64,000 nt of DNA from Streptomyces populi (GTDB taxonomy: Bacteria; Actinomycetota; Actinomycetes; Streptomycetales; Streptomycetaceae). The DNA is taken from contig NZ_KZ626847.1 of assembly GCF_002911015.1 (NCBI RefSeq), positions 62,001 to 126,000 on the forward strand. Reading direction: 5' to 3'. Position numbers and translations under genes: made by a program. Below, piece after piece: positions 43,438-50,830 of the stretch (positions are counted from its first letter, which is position 1; the number at the start of each line of letters is the position of its first letter). The notes below the pieces were generated by a model that had not been told where the DNA came from, ran no database searches, and saw only the letters and a program-made list of their open reading frames with translations.

Positions 43438-44046
43438 TCAGGCACGCGCGGGCCACCGGTCCGGTTCCCGGCCCAGCAGGCGCAGCGTCTCGTCGAGCGG
43501 TCCCGACCCGTCGGGCACGCCCAGCGCCGGGGCGAAGGCGTTTCCAGGGCCGCGGACGGCCGGATCGTCCGGTACCCGTCGGGCCGTGGCGAGCGCCGCG
43601 CCGAGGACGTCGTCGGAGAGTTCCAGGCCCGCTCCCAGGGTCGCGGCGACGTCCCAGGCGTGCACGACGTAGTCGACGAAGTGGAAGCGGACGGCCTGCC
43701 GTCCGGGAAAACTTCCGCCCAGCTCGGGGAGCGCGAACTCCCGCTCCGTCACGCCGGGTTCGGCGAAGGCCGCGAGCACCGTCGCCGCGGCCGCCTCGTG
43801 GACGCGGGCCGGCTCGTCCATGTCCCGCGGTTCCCGCCAGTGTGCCGCCTCCAGTCCCGCTCCGCGCGCGGCCGCCGCGAAGCCGAGGTGCTGTGCGGTC
43901 ATGTGCGCCACGAGCCGGCGGAGGCTCCAGTCCGCGCACGGTGTGGCGCGGTCCCAGTCCGCGTTCTCCGCCAGTCCCACCACCCGCAAGGCCTCGTGGA
44001 CGGCGATCCGGTCGAGTTCCACGATGTCCGCTCCGGTGACATTCAT
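43438..44046 (-). CDS. TIGR03086 family metal-binding protein (DinB/MDMPI-like)
   Basis: A 202-residue protein of the TIGR03086 family: LDRIAVHEALRVVGLAENADWDRATPCADWSLRRLVAHMTAQHLGF. Metal-binding His residues are likely H48 (VAHM), H52/53 region and H128/H133 (FHFVDYVVHAWD). The fold is the four-helix DinB bundle shared with mycothiol-dependent maleylpyruvate isomerase. Members in actinobacteria often use mycothiol, but this substrate is unknown. The start is ATG 44046. It lies downstream of a TetR gene on the same strand, about 85 bases away, and may be its target. Confidence 0.88.
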   Translation of the reverse strand: MNVTGADIVELDRIAVHEALRVVGLAENADWDRATPCADWSLRRLVAHMTAQHLGFAAAARGAGLEAAHWREPRDMDEPARVHEAAAATVLAAFAEPGVTEREFALPELGGSFPGRQAVRFHFVDYVVHAWDVAATLGAGLELSDDVLGAALATARRVPDDPAVRGPGNAFAPALGVPDGSGPLDETLRLLGREPDRWPARA

Positions 44047-44130
44047 GGTCCGACCGTAAAACTGTGCGACCGGTCGTGCAATTTGTTTTCCGGCCGCAGA
44101 TCCCTCCGGGGCCGGGGCCGGGTCAGGGGG

Positions 44131-44769
44131 TCATTCCCCCAGGGGTACGGGCGTCCCGTCCGCCGAGGCGTTCCGCAACCGGTCCGCGATGCCGACCCGG
44201 GCCCGGCCGTAGGCGGTCTCCTCGTCGTGCAGCACGGATACGGCGTTGGCCGTCTCCATCAACGCCACCAGTTCGAAGGCGAGTTGGGGGACATCGGTGT
44301 CCGAACGCAGCTCTCCGCCGGTGCGGGCCTCGTCGATCGTGCGCTCCATCAGGCCCGTCCACGCCCGGTGGGCCGAGACCACCGCGTCGTGCACCGGCCC
44401 GGACCGGGCGTCGAACTCGGCGATGACCCCGTAGAAGAAACAGCCGCCCGGGAAGACCCGACCGCGGGAGTACTCGAGCCACAGCTCGCACAGCCGCCGC
44501 ACCCGACCGACCCCGGCCGGCACCTGTTCCGCGGGCCGGATCACCCGCTCGGCGAAGATCCGTCCGGCTTCGCGCACGGTCGCGAGCTGAAGCTCCTGTT
44601 TGGACCCGAAGAGGGCGAACACCCCGCTCTTGCTGAGCCCCAGTTCGGTCGCGAGCCGTCCCGCGGACAGCGCTTCCAGTCCTTCGACCGACGCGATGTC
44701 GACCGTTCGGTCCAGTACCGACTGCCGGGTACGGTTGCCCCGTTCGATCCGCCCGTCGAGCCGGGTCAT
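44131..44769 (-). CDS. TetR-family transcriptional regulator
   Basis: A 212-residue repressor. The HTH (about 16-62) reads SVLDRTVDIASVEGLEALSA, then GRLATELGLSKSGVFALFGSKQELQLATV. The C-terminal ligand domain resembles TetR_C_6/QacR-like, with RVFPGGCFFYGVIAEFDARSGPVHDAVV. The start is ATG 44769 with GGGGAGT upstream. It is followed by the TIGR03086 gene in the same direction. The ligand is unknown. Confidence 0.9.
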   Translation of the reverse strand: MTRLDGRIERGNRTRQSVLDRTVDIASVEGLEALSAGRLATELGLSKSGVFALFGSKQELQLATVREAGRIFAERVIRPAEQVPAGVGRVRRLCELWLEYSRGRVFPGGCFFYGVIAEFDARSGPVHDAVVSAHRAWTGLMERTIDEARTGGELRSDTDVPQLAFELVALMETANAVSVLHDEETAYGRARVGIADRLRNASADGTPVPLGE

Positions 44770-45037
44770 CGCCGAACTCCCCGGCGCGTGTCCACCCGGG
44801 CCCGGGTGTCCTGCCGGCCCAGCGCGGCCGCGGACACGCGGCACCGCGCGCCGGGTCCGGGGAGCGGGGGGCTGCCGCCGGGGAATGTCGGATCGTCGCT
44901 CACGACAGACCACTCTAAGTCTCACGGAACGGCCGACGGCACGGCGCGGAGCGAGCCCGTCGCCCCCGGCCGCGTGTTTCCCGGCCGAAACCCCGAGCGA
45001 TGGAGCGCGGAGTGTTCGTATGATCGGCTGCGGGACG

Positions 45038-45110
45038 GGGTTCGTAGCGCAGAGGTCGTCGCGCCTTCACCTCATGTGGGAGGACGCCGGTTCGAATCCG
45101 GCCGGCCCCG
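45038..45110 (+). tRNA. Atypical tRNA-like element with CAT anticodon
   Basis: The sequence folds as a cloverleaf. It has TA at positions 8-9, a GCGC/GCGC D stem, an anticodon loop CTCATGT (anticodon CAT), a five-pair T stem GCCGG/CCGGC and the invariant loop TTCGAAT. Box-B-like GGTTCGAATCC is perfect. Oddities: one mismatch (A.G) in the anticodon stem, a three-base variable loop, and mismatch/wobble in the acceptor stem. The stem becomes a continuous GGGACGGGG/CCCCGTCCC pairing when the flanks are included. No encoded CCA is present. It could be a divergent tRNA-Met/Ile gene or a decayed copy. Confidence 0.45.
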
Positions 45111-46176
45111 TCCCACCCGTGCCGGGCGTCCCGGCAGGGCGTGCATCGGCCGGGGAGGCCGGGCGCCAGCCCAGCTCGGGGGCGATCAGGTGCCGTGTGT
45201 CGTGCAGGATCTGTTCGTACTCCTCCCGGTGGAACTCGTACGGCAGTTCCAGGCGCAGCTCCGACACCTGGGCGAGGACCGGGTCGGCGGTCAGGTGTTC
45301 GAGGATCTGTTCGGCGGTGCCCACCACGTCGGGGGCGAACAGGGTCCGCTTCGGGCCCTGGGGTGCGAGGGTCCGGGCGTGACGGGCGGCCGCGTAGGCG
45401 CGGTAGCGGGCCCGGCCGGCCGCGTCCGCGCCGTCGAAGGGCACGATCACCCGGCCCAGCGCCACCCGTGCCGGACGCTCCGCGCCCTGCGCGGACAGCC
45501 TCCGGCGGTACTCGGCCAGCAGATTCAGCTGTGCCGTGGTGAAGTCGTCGGTCCCCTCGCCGGTGACGATGTTGCCGGTCAGCAGACCCAGGCCGTTCTC
45601 CGCCGCCCAGCGCACCGAGCGCAGGCTCCCGCCGCCGTACCAGACGCGGTGCGCCAGACCGGGGCTGTGCGGTTGCAGACGGGGGCGCTGGACGTTGCCC
45701 GGCGAGTGGATGACCGTGTCCGGACCGCCGAGGTGGTCGCCGCGCAGGTTGTCGAGGACACGGGCGATCCTGCCGTACGACAGGTCGAGGCGGCGCCAGT
45801 CCCCGTCGTGCACGAGGTCGCCGAGCAGGTCGGCGTGCGGCATCCCGGTGCTGAAGCCGATCTGGAGCCGGCCCCGGGACAGCACGTCGGCCAGCGCCAG
45901 GTCCTCGGCGAGGCGGAAGGGGTTCTCGTAGCCGATCGGTATGACCGCGGTGCCGAGTTCGATCCGCTCGGTGCGCTGGCTCGCCGCGGTGAGGAACACG
46001 GCCGCCGAGGCGACACCGTGTTCGAGGTGCCGTTGCCTGATCCAGGCACCGTCGAAGCCCGCCCGCTCGCCGTGCTCGAACAGCCGGAGGGTCTCCTCCA
46101 GGCCGGTGTACGGGTCGTCGTCGGCGAAGTTGCCCGGGGTGAGGAAGGCCAGGGAGGTGATGGCGGGAGTGCTCAT
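45067..46176 (-). CDS. LLM-class flavin-dependent oxidoreductase
   Basis: A 369-residue luciferase-like TIM barrel. It starts MSTPAITSLAFLTPGNFADD and shows family signatures FEHGERAGFDGAWIRQRHLE, RIELGTAVIPIGYENPFRLA and GRLQIGFSTGMPHADLLGDL. It would use FMNH2 supplied by a reductase. The last residues (AGFEPASSHMR) come from reading through the antisense strand of the tRNA-like element, and the stop lies in its anticodon region. The true family C-terminus is probably about 15-25 residues earlier. The start is ATG 46176 with GAAGGG upstream. Confidence 0.87.
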   Translation of the reverse strand: MSTPAITSLAFLTPGNFADDDPYTGLEETLRLFEHGERAGFDGAWIRQRHLEHGVASAAVFLTAASQRTERIELGTAVIPIGYENPFRLAEDLALADVLSRGRLQIGFSTGMPHADLLGDLVHDGDWRRLDLSYGRIARVLDNLRGDHLGGPDTVIHSPGNVQRPRLQPHSPGLAHRVWYGGGSLRSVRWAAENGLGLLTGNIVTGEGTDDFTTAQLNLLAEYRRRLSAQGAERPARVALGRVIVPFDGADAAGRARYRAYAAARHARTLAPQGPKRTLFAPDVVGTAEQILEHLTADPVLAQVSELRLELPYEFHREEYEQILHDTRHLIAPELGWRPASPADARPAGTPGTGGTGPAGFEPASSHMR

Positions 46177-46309
46177 GAGGCGCGGGCCCTTCAGCTCGTG
46201 ATGGTCTCGGCGGGGGAGGGGAGCCGGGGGCCGGGACGTGCGCCGGGGACGGCGGCCGGGGCCGGGGCGTGCCGCGGCCCCGGCCGCCCCGGTCCGGGAA
46301 GCGGGGTGT

Positions 46310-47134
46310 TCAGGAACCGCCGCGTTCGCGCGGGATCTTCTGGCCCGCCTCGATCGCCACCGGCAGCCGGTTCTCCGCCGGGGGGAGCGGGCAGGTGGCC
46401 AGGTCCGTGTAGGCGCACGGCAGGTTCGCGGCGCGGTTGAAGTCCAGGACGACCGTGCCGTCGGCGGCGGGCGCGTCGACGGACAGGGACCGGTTGGCGG
46501 CGTAGGTGGTGACCCCGGACGTCGCGTCGGTGAACAGGACGGTCAGCCGGCCCCGACCGTGCCCGGGGAACGCGGTCAGCGCCAACGGGCGTCCGTCCAG
46601 CTCGAACTCGATCCTGCCGGGGGCCTCGTACACGTGCTCGAGGCCCTCGACCGCGGCGCCCACGGTGGTGGGCCGCGGCTCGTCGAAGGGGACGTAGTGG
46701 CCCGTCACGGCCCAGCGGGGGTCGGGGGCGTAGACGGGCGTTCCGGCGAAGGCCGTACGCAGCGGGGCGTCCGGGTGACGGGGCCGCACGATGTCATGGC
46801 CGCCCCGCTTGGCGACCTCGATGACGGCGTCCTTCCAGACGGCGTCGACGCCACCGCGTTCGGGCAGGACGCCGAACCGGTGCTCACCGCGCACCGGCGT
46901 CCCGTCGACGGTCAGTTCCTCGCCCTCGTCGAGGGTGACGACGACCCCGTCGCGGCCGGTGCGCCAGGCACCGGGCGCGTCGGGGAAGCGCTGCGGCCGG
47001 TCGTCGAGCCAGTGCAGGCCGGTGATCGCCAGGAATCCGTGCGGGTGGGCGAGTTGCGCTTCCTGGGCGCGGTACCACTCCAGCCACCGCTCGGTGAAGG
47101 CGTGGAGGTCCGTCGAGGTCGCCTCGGTGGTCAT
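46310..47134 (-). CDS. DUF1684 protein
   Basis: A 274-residue DUF1684 protein. The characteristic stretches are LHAFTERWLEWYRAQEAQLA, HGFLAITGLHWLDDRPQRFP, RTAFAGTPVYAPDPRWAVTG and the C-terminal VVLDFNRAANLPCAYTDLAT followed by CPLPPAENRLPVAIEAGQK. Family members in bacteria and archaea have no agreed function. The conserved NPPCAYT-type motif (here NLPCAYT) looks like an active-site loop. ATG 47134 has GGAG six bases upstream. It sits between two LLM flavin enzymes on the same strand, so a shared oxidation pathway is likely. Confidence 0.88.
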   Translation of the reverse strand: MTTEATSTDLHAFTERWLEWYRAQEAQLAHPHGFLAITGLHWLDDRPQRFPDAPGAWRTGRDGVVVTLDEGEELTVDGTPVRGEHRFGVLPERGGVDAVWKDAVIEVAKRGGHDIVRPRHPDAPLRTAFAGTPVYAPDPRWAVTGHYVPFDEPRPTTVGAAVEGLEHVYEAPGRIEFELDGRPLALTAFPGHGRGRLTVLFTDATSGVTTYAANRSLSVDAPAADGTVVLDFNRAANLPCAYTDLATCPLPPAENRLPVAIEAGQKIPRERGGS

Positions 47135-47213
47135 GAATTCTCCTTCGGTGTACGGGGGTTCGCTCCCGCGCGGGGATGCCGTGACGCGGGAACGGTGAAC
47201 CGGGTGGTGGGGC

Positions 47214-48137
47214 TCAGCGGGCCAGTTCGCCGAGGAGGGCCCAGGTGCGGCGCCGGGCCGCCTCCCCCGCCAACTCGGTGCTCGAGAAGACGACTTCGGT
47301 GGCCCCGGCGTCGCGGTAGCGCCGTACCTCGGCCTCGACCGCCTTCTCGTCGCCGATCACGGCCAGGTCCGCGGCGCGCCGGCCGCCGGAGAGTTCGATG
47401 ACCCGGGCGTAGGACGGGATCTGTTCGTAGAAGGCGAGGCTCTCGGTGGCCCTGGTTCGCACGGCGTCCACGTCGTCCGTGACCACGCCCGGCACCAGCG
47501 CCACGATCCGGGGAGCGGGCCGTCCGGCGGCCTCGGCCGCGGCGGTCAGGGCGGGCACGATGTGTTCGGCGAGGGCGCGCGGCCCGGCGAGGTAGGGCAG
47601 GATCCCGTCCGCCAGTTCACCGCTGACCCGCAGCGCCTGGGGGCCCATCGCGGCGACCAGCAGCGGAACACCGCCCTCGGCGCCCGGCACGCGCGCGGGC
47701 ATCGGGGTGGTGGCGCTGAGCAGTTCACCGTGGAAGTCGGCCGTGCCGGTCTCGGTCAACTGGCGCAGTACGGTGAGGAATTCGCGCAGACGGGCGATGG
47801 GACGCTCGAAGGGCAGGCCGAAGCCGGTCTCCGTCAGCAGTTTCGTGCCCAGGGCCAGTCCGAGGTGGTAACGGCCGTGGGTGGCGGCCTGGGCGGTCTG
47901 GGCCTGGCTGGAGACCAGCAGCGGATGGCGGCCGAAGACGGGGATCGCGGAAGTGCCCACGTGCAGTTCCGGTACCGCGCGCCCGACGATCGCGGCGAGC
48001 TGCGGTGAGTCCGCGCCGAAGGTCTGGCCGAACCACACGGACCGCAGACCGGCGGCCGCGGCCTCCTCGGCCAGTTCGACACTGGCGTCGACCTGGTTCT
48101 GCGCGTCGGACGCGTTGAGTGCTACTCCAACTGTCAT
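47214..48137 (-). CDS. LLM-class flavin-dependent oxidoreductase (F420-type)
   Basis: A 307-residue luciferase-like protein with LAEEAAAAGLRSVWFGQTFG, VPELHVGTSAIPVFGRHPLL, GRYHLGLALGTKLLTETGFG, LAAMGPQALRVSGELADGIL and VVTDDVDAVRTRATESLAFY. The pattern VG TS I PVFGRHP and the length fit the F420-dependent (MER/Fgd-like) subgroup. The start is ATG 48137, and no ribosome site is visible. The start codon sits in the middle of a perfect inverted repeat. Together with the DUF1684 and the second LLM gene it forms a likely operon. Confidence 0.88.
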   Translation of the reverse strand: MTVGVALNASDAQNQVDASVELAEEAAAAGLRSVWFGQTFGADSPQLAAIVGRAVPELHVGTSAIPVFGRHPLLVSSQAQTAQAATHGRYHLGLALGTKLLTETGFGLPFERPIARLREFLTVLRQLTETGTADFHGELLSATTPMPARVPGAEGGVPLLVAAMGPQALRVSGELADGILPYLAGPRALAEHIVPALTAAAEAAGRPAPRIVALVPGVVTDDVDAVRTRATESLAFYEQIPSYARVIELSGGRRAADLAVIGDEKAVEAEVRRYRDAGATEVVFSSTELAGEAARRRTWALLGELAR

Positions 48138-48147
48138 GTCAGTTGGA
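48126..48147. promoter_or_regulatory. Operator-like inverted repeat over the LLM start codon
   Basis: TCCAACTG-tcatgt-CAGTTGGA has perfect eight-base arms and is centred on the start codon of the LLM gene at 48137. A looser copy of the core (GCTGTATGTCAG) lies at about 48187-48198. This looks like a TetR/MarR-type binding site. Confidence 0.5.
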
Positions 48148-48392
48148 ACGGGTCCTCGACGAGCCCGCATTCCGTTCGTGTGTGACGGCTGTATGTCAGT
48201 CGTGTGATGCGCGGTCGGCCGGGTCCGCCGGTCTTCCGGCGCGCGTGTCCACGGGGCCGTGGGTCTGCGGGGCCGACGGCCGGACGCGGGACGGCAGGGC
48301 GCGGCAGCCACGTGCGTCGACGGGCCTGCCGGTCGTCTCCCCGGTACGAACAGTGCGTTGACGCCTTCCGCCCCGCGTGATTGCATCCCGCC

Positions 48393-48476
48393 ATGCCGTT
48401 GTCGGAGCCCCTGACCCGCCGCCGTGCCGTGGACCTCGTCCGCGTCGCCGCCGCGCTGTGTCGGACGACCGGCTGA
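48393..48476 (+). CDS. Putative cysteine-responsive leader peptide
   Basis: A 27-residue reading frame, MPLSEPLTRRRAVDLVRVAA-ALCRTTG, upstream of the molybdoenzyme gene. The pattern RR-x-VDL-x-RV-x-x-AL-C-R is that of the short actinobacterial leader peptides found before sulfur-assimilation genes, where ribosome stalling at Cys codons controls downstream expression. The single TGT codon near the end is in the right place. A 137-base untranslated stretch follows before the ATG at 48614. Confidence 0.65.
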   Translation: MPLSEPLTRRRAVDLVRVAAALCRTTG

Positions 48477-48613
48477 CCACGAGACTTCCCCTCCCCGTTC
48501 CCGACCGCCGCCAGGCGTGAGCCGGTCGAGCTCGTACGGGCCGTCCCGGGCAGGACCGCGCCTTCTCCCGCAGAGCCCTCTCGTTCGTCCCCCCGTCATG
48601 ATGAGGACCCGCC

Positions 48614-49888
48614 ATGCCTTCACCCGTCCCTGCCGACCGCCGCCACGAGACCGAGTACGACCGCCGCCGACTGCGCCAGTGGCTCGCGGGTGAGGCCAGA
48701 GCCGACGGGGTGACCCGCCGTCAACTGCTCACGCTGCTCACCGCGACCGCCGCCGGAACCACGCTCGGCACCGCACGGCCCGCCCGCGCCGCCGACAGGA
48801 CGATCGTCAAGCCGCTGCCCGCCGAGTGGTTCATCGAGCGCGGCACGAACGCGGAGACCCGCTGGGAGGCGCTGCGCGGAACCGGTCACCACACTCCGAA
48901 CGAATTGTTCTTCGTGCGCAACCACACCGCCACACCCGTCCTGAAGGCCGACGACTGGCGGCTGCGGCTGTGGGGGAGCGGACTGCGCGGCAGCCCCGGC
49001 GAGGACCGTCCGGTGGAGTTCGGGTACGACGATCTGCGCGCGCTGCCGGCCGTCACCCGGACCGCCTTCGTCGAATGCGCCGGGAACGGCCGCTCGTACT
49101 ACACGACGCAACAGGGCGAGACGGTCACCGGAACCCCGTGGACCCTGGGCGCGATCGGCGTCGCACGCTGGCGCGGGGTGCGTCTGGCCGAGGTGCTGCG
49201 CCGGGCCGGACTGTCCCCGCGCGCCGTGGACGTGCAGCCGCGCGGTCTGGACGCCGAGTACGTCAGCGGCGGCGAGAGCCTGGGCCGGGTACGCCGCCCG
49301 CTGCCGCTGGCCAAGGCCCTGGACGACGTCCTGCTCGCGTACGAGATGAACGGCGAACCGCTCCCGTACGACCACGGCCATCCGGTACGGGTGTTGGTGC
49401 CCTCATGGGTGGGGATCGCCTCGATCAAGTGGGTCGGCGACATCGAGGTGTCCGCGCAGCCGCTGTTCTCGCCCTGGAACACCACCTTCTACCGGCTGTT
49501 CGGCCCCGCCCACCCCGAGGGCGGCAGCGCCCCGCTCACCCGACAGGCCGTCAAGAGCGCCTTCGAGCTGGCGAGCGGGGCCACGTTCGAGGCGGGTCGC
49601 GGGCACGTGCTCCACGGACGGTCGTGGTCGGGCGCGGGAGCCGTCGCCAGGGTCGACGTCAGCACCGACGGCGGCGCCCACTGGCGGCCCGCCCGCCTGC
49701 ACGACAGGCCCCGGACCGGCACCTGGACCCGCTGGTCGCTCGGCTGGAGCCCCGACACACCCGGCACCACCCACCTCCTGGCCCGCGCCACGGACACGGC
49801 CGGCCGGACCCAGCCGGACACCGCCGTCCCCAACACGCAGGGGTACCTGTTCGACGCGGTGGTACGGCATCCGGTGAACGTGGTCTGA
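48614..49888 (+). CDS. Sulfite-oxidase-family molybdopterin enzyme
   Basis: A 424-residue oxidoreductase. A possible Tat-type export signal is GVTRRQLLTLLTATAAGTTL (about 32-51). The Mo-cofactor domain (about 90-275) carries the molybdenum-ligating Cys155 in FVECAGNGRS, and the C-terminal dimerisation domain is about 300-420 (RSWSGAGAVARVDVSTDGGA). The family includes sulfite oxidases and the catalytic subunit YedY. No heme domain is attached, so the electron acceptor is separate; the DoxX protein next door is a candidate partner. It lies behind a cysteine-type leader peptide, which supports a sulfur role. The start is ATG 48614. Confidence 0.9.
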   Translation: MPSPVPADRRHETEYDRRRLRQWLAGEARADGVTRRQLLTLLTATAAGTTLGTARPARAADRTIVKPLPAEWFIERGTNAETRWEALRGTGHHTPNELFFVRNHTATPVLKADDWRLRLWGSGLRGSPGEDRPVEFGYDDLRALPAVTRTAFVECAGNGRSYYTTQQGETVTGTPWTLGAIGVARWRGVRLAEVLRRAGLSPRAVDVQPRGLDAEYVSGGESLGRVRRPLPLAKALDDVLLAYEMNGEPLPYDHGHPVRVLVPSWVGIASIKWVGDIEVSAQPLFSPWNTTFYRLFGPAHPEGGSAPLTRQAVKSAFELASGATFEAGRGHVLHGRSWSGAGAVARVDVSTDGGAHWRPARLHDRPRTGTWTRWSLGWSPDTPGTTHLLARATDTAGRTQPDTAVPNTQGYLFDAVVRHPVNVV

Positions 49889-49925
49889 CGGACGGCGGAC
49901 CTGTTCCCAACAGGCCTTCCACACA

Positions 49926-49939
49926 GGGCCGTTCGGCCC
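49926..49939. promoter_or_regulatory. Candidate dormancy-regulator site 1
   Basis: GGGCCGTTCGGCCC fits the 14-base palindrome GGGCCG-NN-CGGCCC, found three times in the 49-58 kb block and always before a gene. It lies about 100 bases before the DoxX gene. The form resembles the binding sites of DevR/DosR- and OsdR-type regulators. Confidence 0.5.
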
Positions 49940-50037
49940 CACGGCGACAGCCCTTCGGCATCGGGCACCCGGCATCGCACGGGACGAGAGTGAGACGCGT
50001 CAGGCAAGGACCCGACTCTCCCGAGGGGATTCCCACC

Positions 50038-50658
50038 ATGGCCGTTCACCAGCACCCGCACCGCAGTTCCGGCTTCCGTCTGTCCGCCGTCCTGCGCGGG
50101 CACCGGACCGCGTCCGCTTCCGGGACCGCCGTGGTGGCGGACACCGCCCCGGCCTACGCCCTCGCCCTCCTGCGCCTGCTCACCGGGTTCGTCTTCCTGT
50201 GGGCCTTCCTCGACAAGACCTTCGGCCTCGGCTACGCGACCCCGTCCGGCAAGGGTTGGGCCGACGGCGGATCGCCGACCAAGGGGTTCCTCAGCGGAGT
50301 CGCGGCCGGACCGATGGAGTCGACGTTCCACGCGTGGGCCGGCACCGCCTGGGCCGACTGGCTGTTCATGCTCGGTCTGCTCGGCATCGGTCTGGCCCTG
50401 ATCGGCGGGGTCGCGCTGCGGTTCGCCGCCGTCGCCGGCACGGCCATGATGGCCCTGATGTGGTTCGCCGAGTGGCCGCCCGCCCGGCACCTCTCGGACG
50501 GTTCGCCGAGCATGTCGACGAACCCGTTCGCCGATTACCACCTCGTCTACGCCGCCGCCCTGGTCGTCCTGGCCGTCACCGCCGCCGGCGACACCCTGGG
50601 CGCGGGCCGGCTCTGGGCCCGGCTGCCGTTCGTCCGCGACCACCGCTGGCTGCGCTGA
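50038..50658 (+). CDS. DoxX-family membrane protein
   Basis: A 206-residue membrane protein with four helices (LALLRLLTGFVFLWAFLDKT, WLFMLGLLGIGLALIGGVAL, FAAVAGTAMMALMWFAEWPP and YHLVYAAALVVLAVTAAGDT). The first helix carries the DoxX signature RLxxGFxFxxAFxDK. DoxX proteins form complexes with oxidoreductases, including a membrane thiosulfate-quinone system in archaea and a thiol-oxidation complex in mycobacteria. Its place after the sulfite-oxidase-like gene fits a sulfur-linked electron transfer. ATG 50038 has GAGGGG nine bases upstream. Confidence 0.87.
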   Translation: MAVHQHPHRSSGFRLSAVLRGHRTASASGTAVVADTAPAYALALLRLLTGFVFLWAFLDKTFGLGYATPSGKGWADGGSPTKGFLSGVAAGPMESTFHAWAGTAWADWLFMLGLLGIGLALIGGVALRFAAVAGTAMMALMWFAEWPPARHLSDGSPSMSTNPFADYHLVYAAALVVLAVTAAGDTLGAGRLWARLPFVRDHRWLR

Positions 50659-50830
50659 ACCCTCACGGCGCCCGGTCCCGTACCGGCACCCTCGGCCGCT
50701 GCCGGGCCCCGTACCCGGCATCGAGCCGCACCGCGGCCGCCCGGACCCGGACGACGACCGGCGTCTCCCGCACCAGGGCCCCGAAGCAGCCCCCGAAACC
50801 CGATCCGCCGCGTCACAGGAGATGAAGACC

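Noticed and set aside
45038..45110. tRNA as an integration (att) site of a mobile island
   Set aside because: No integrase, excisionase or repeated copy of the tRNA 3' end is found in the following 19 kb.
47214..49888. LLM enzymes plus molybdoenzyme as a complete alkanesulfonate pathway
   Set aside because: No ssu transporter or flavin reductase is nearby. The LLM proteins do not show features that fix them as SsuD.
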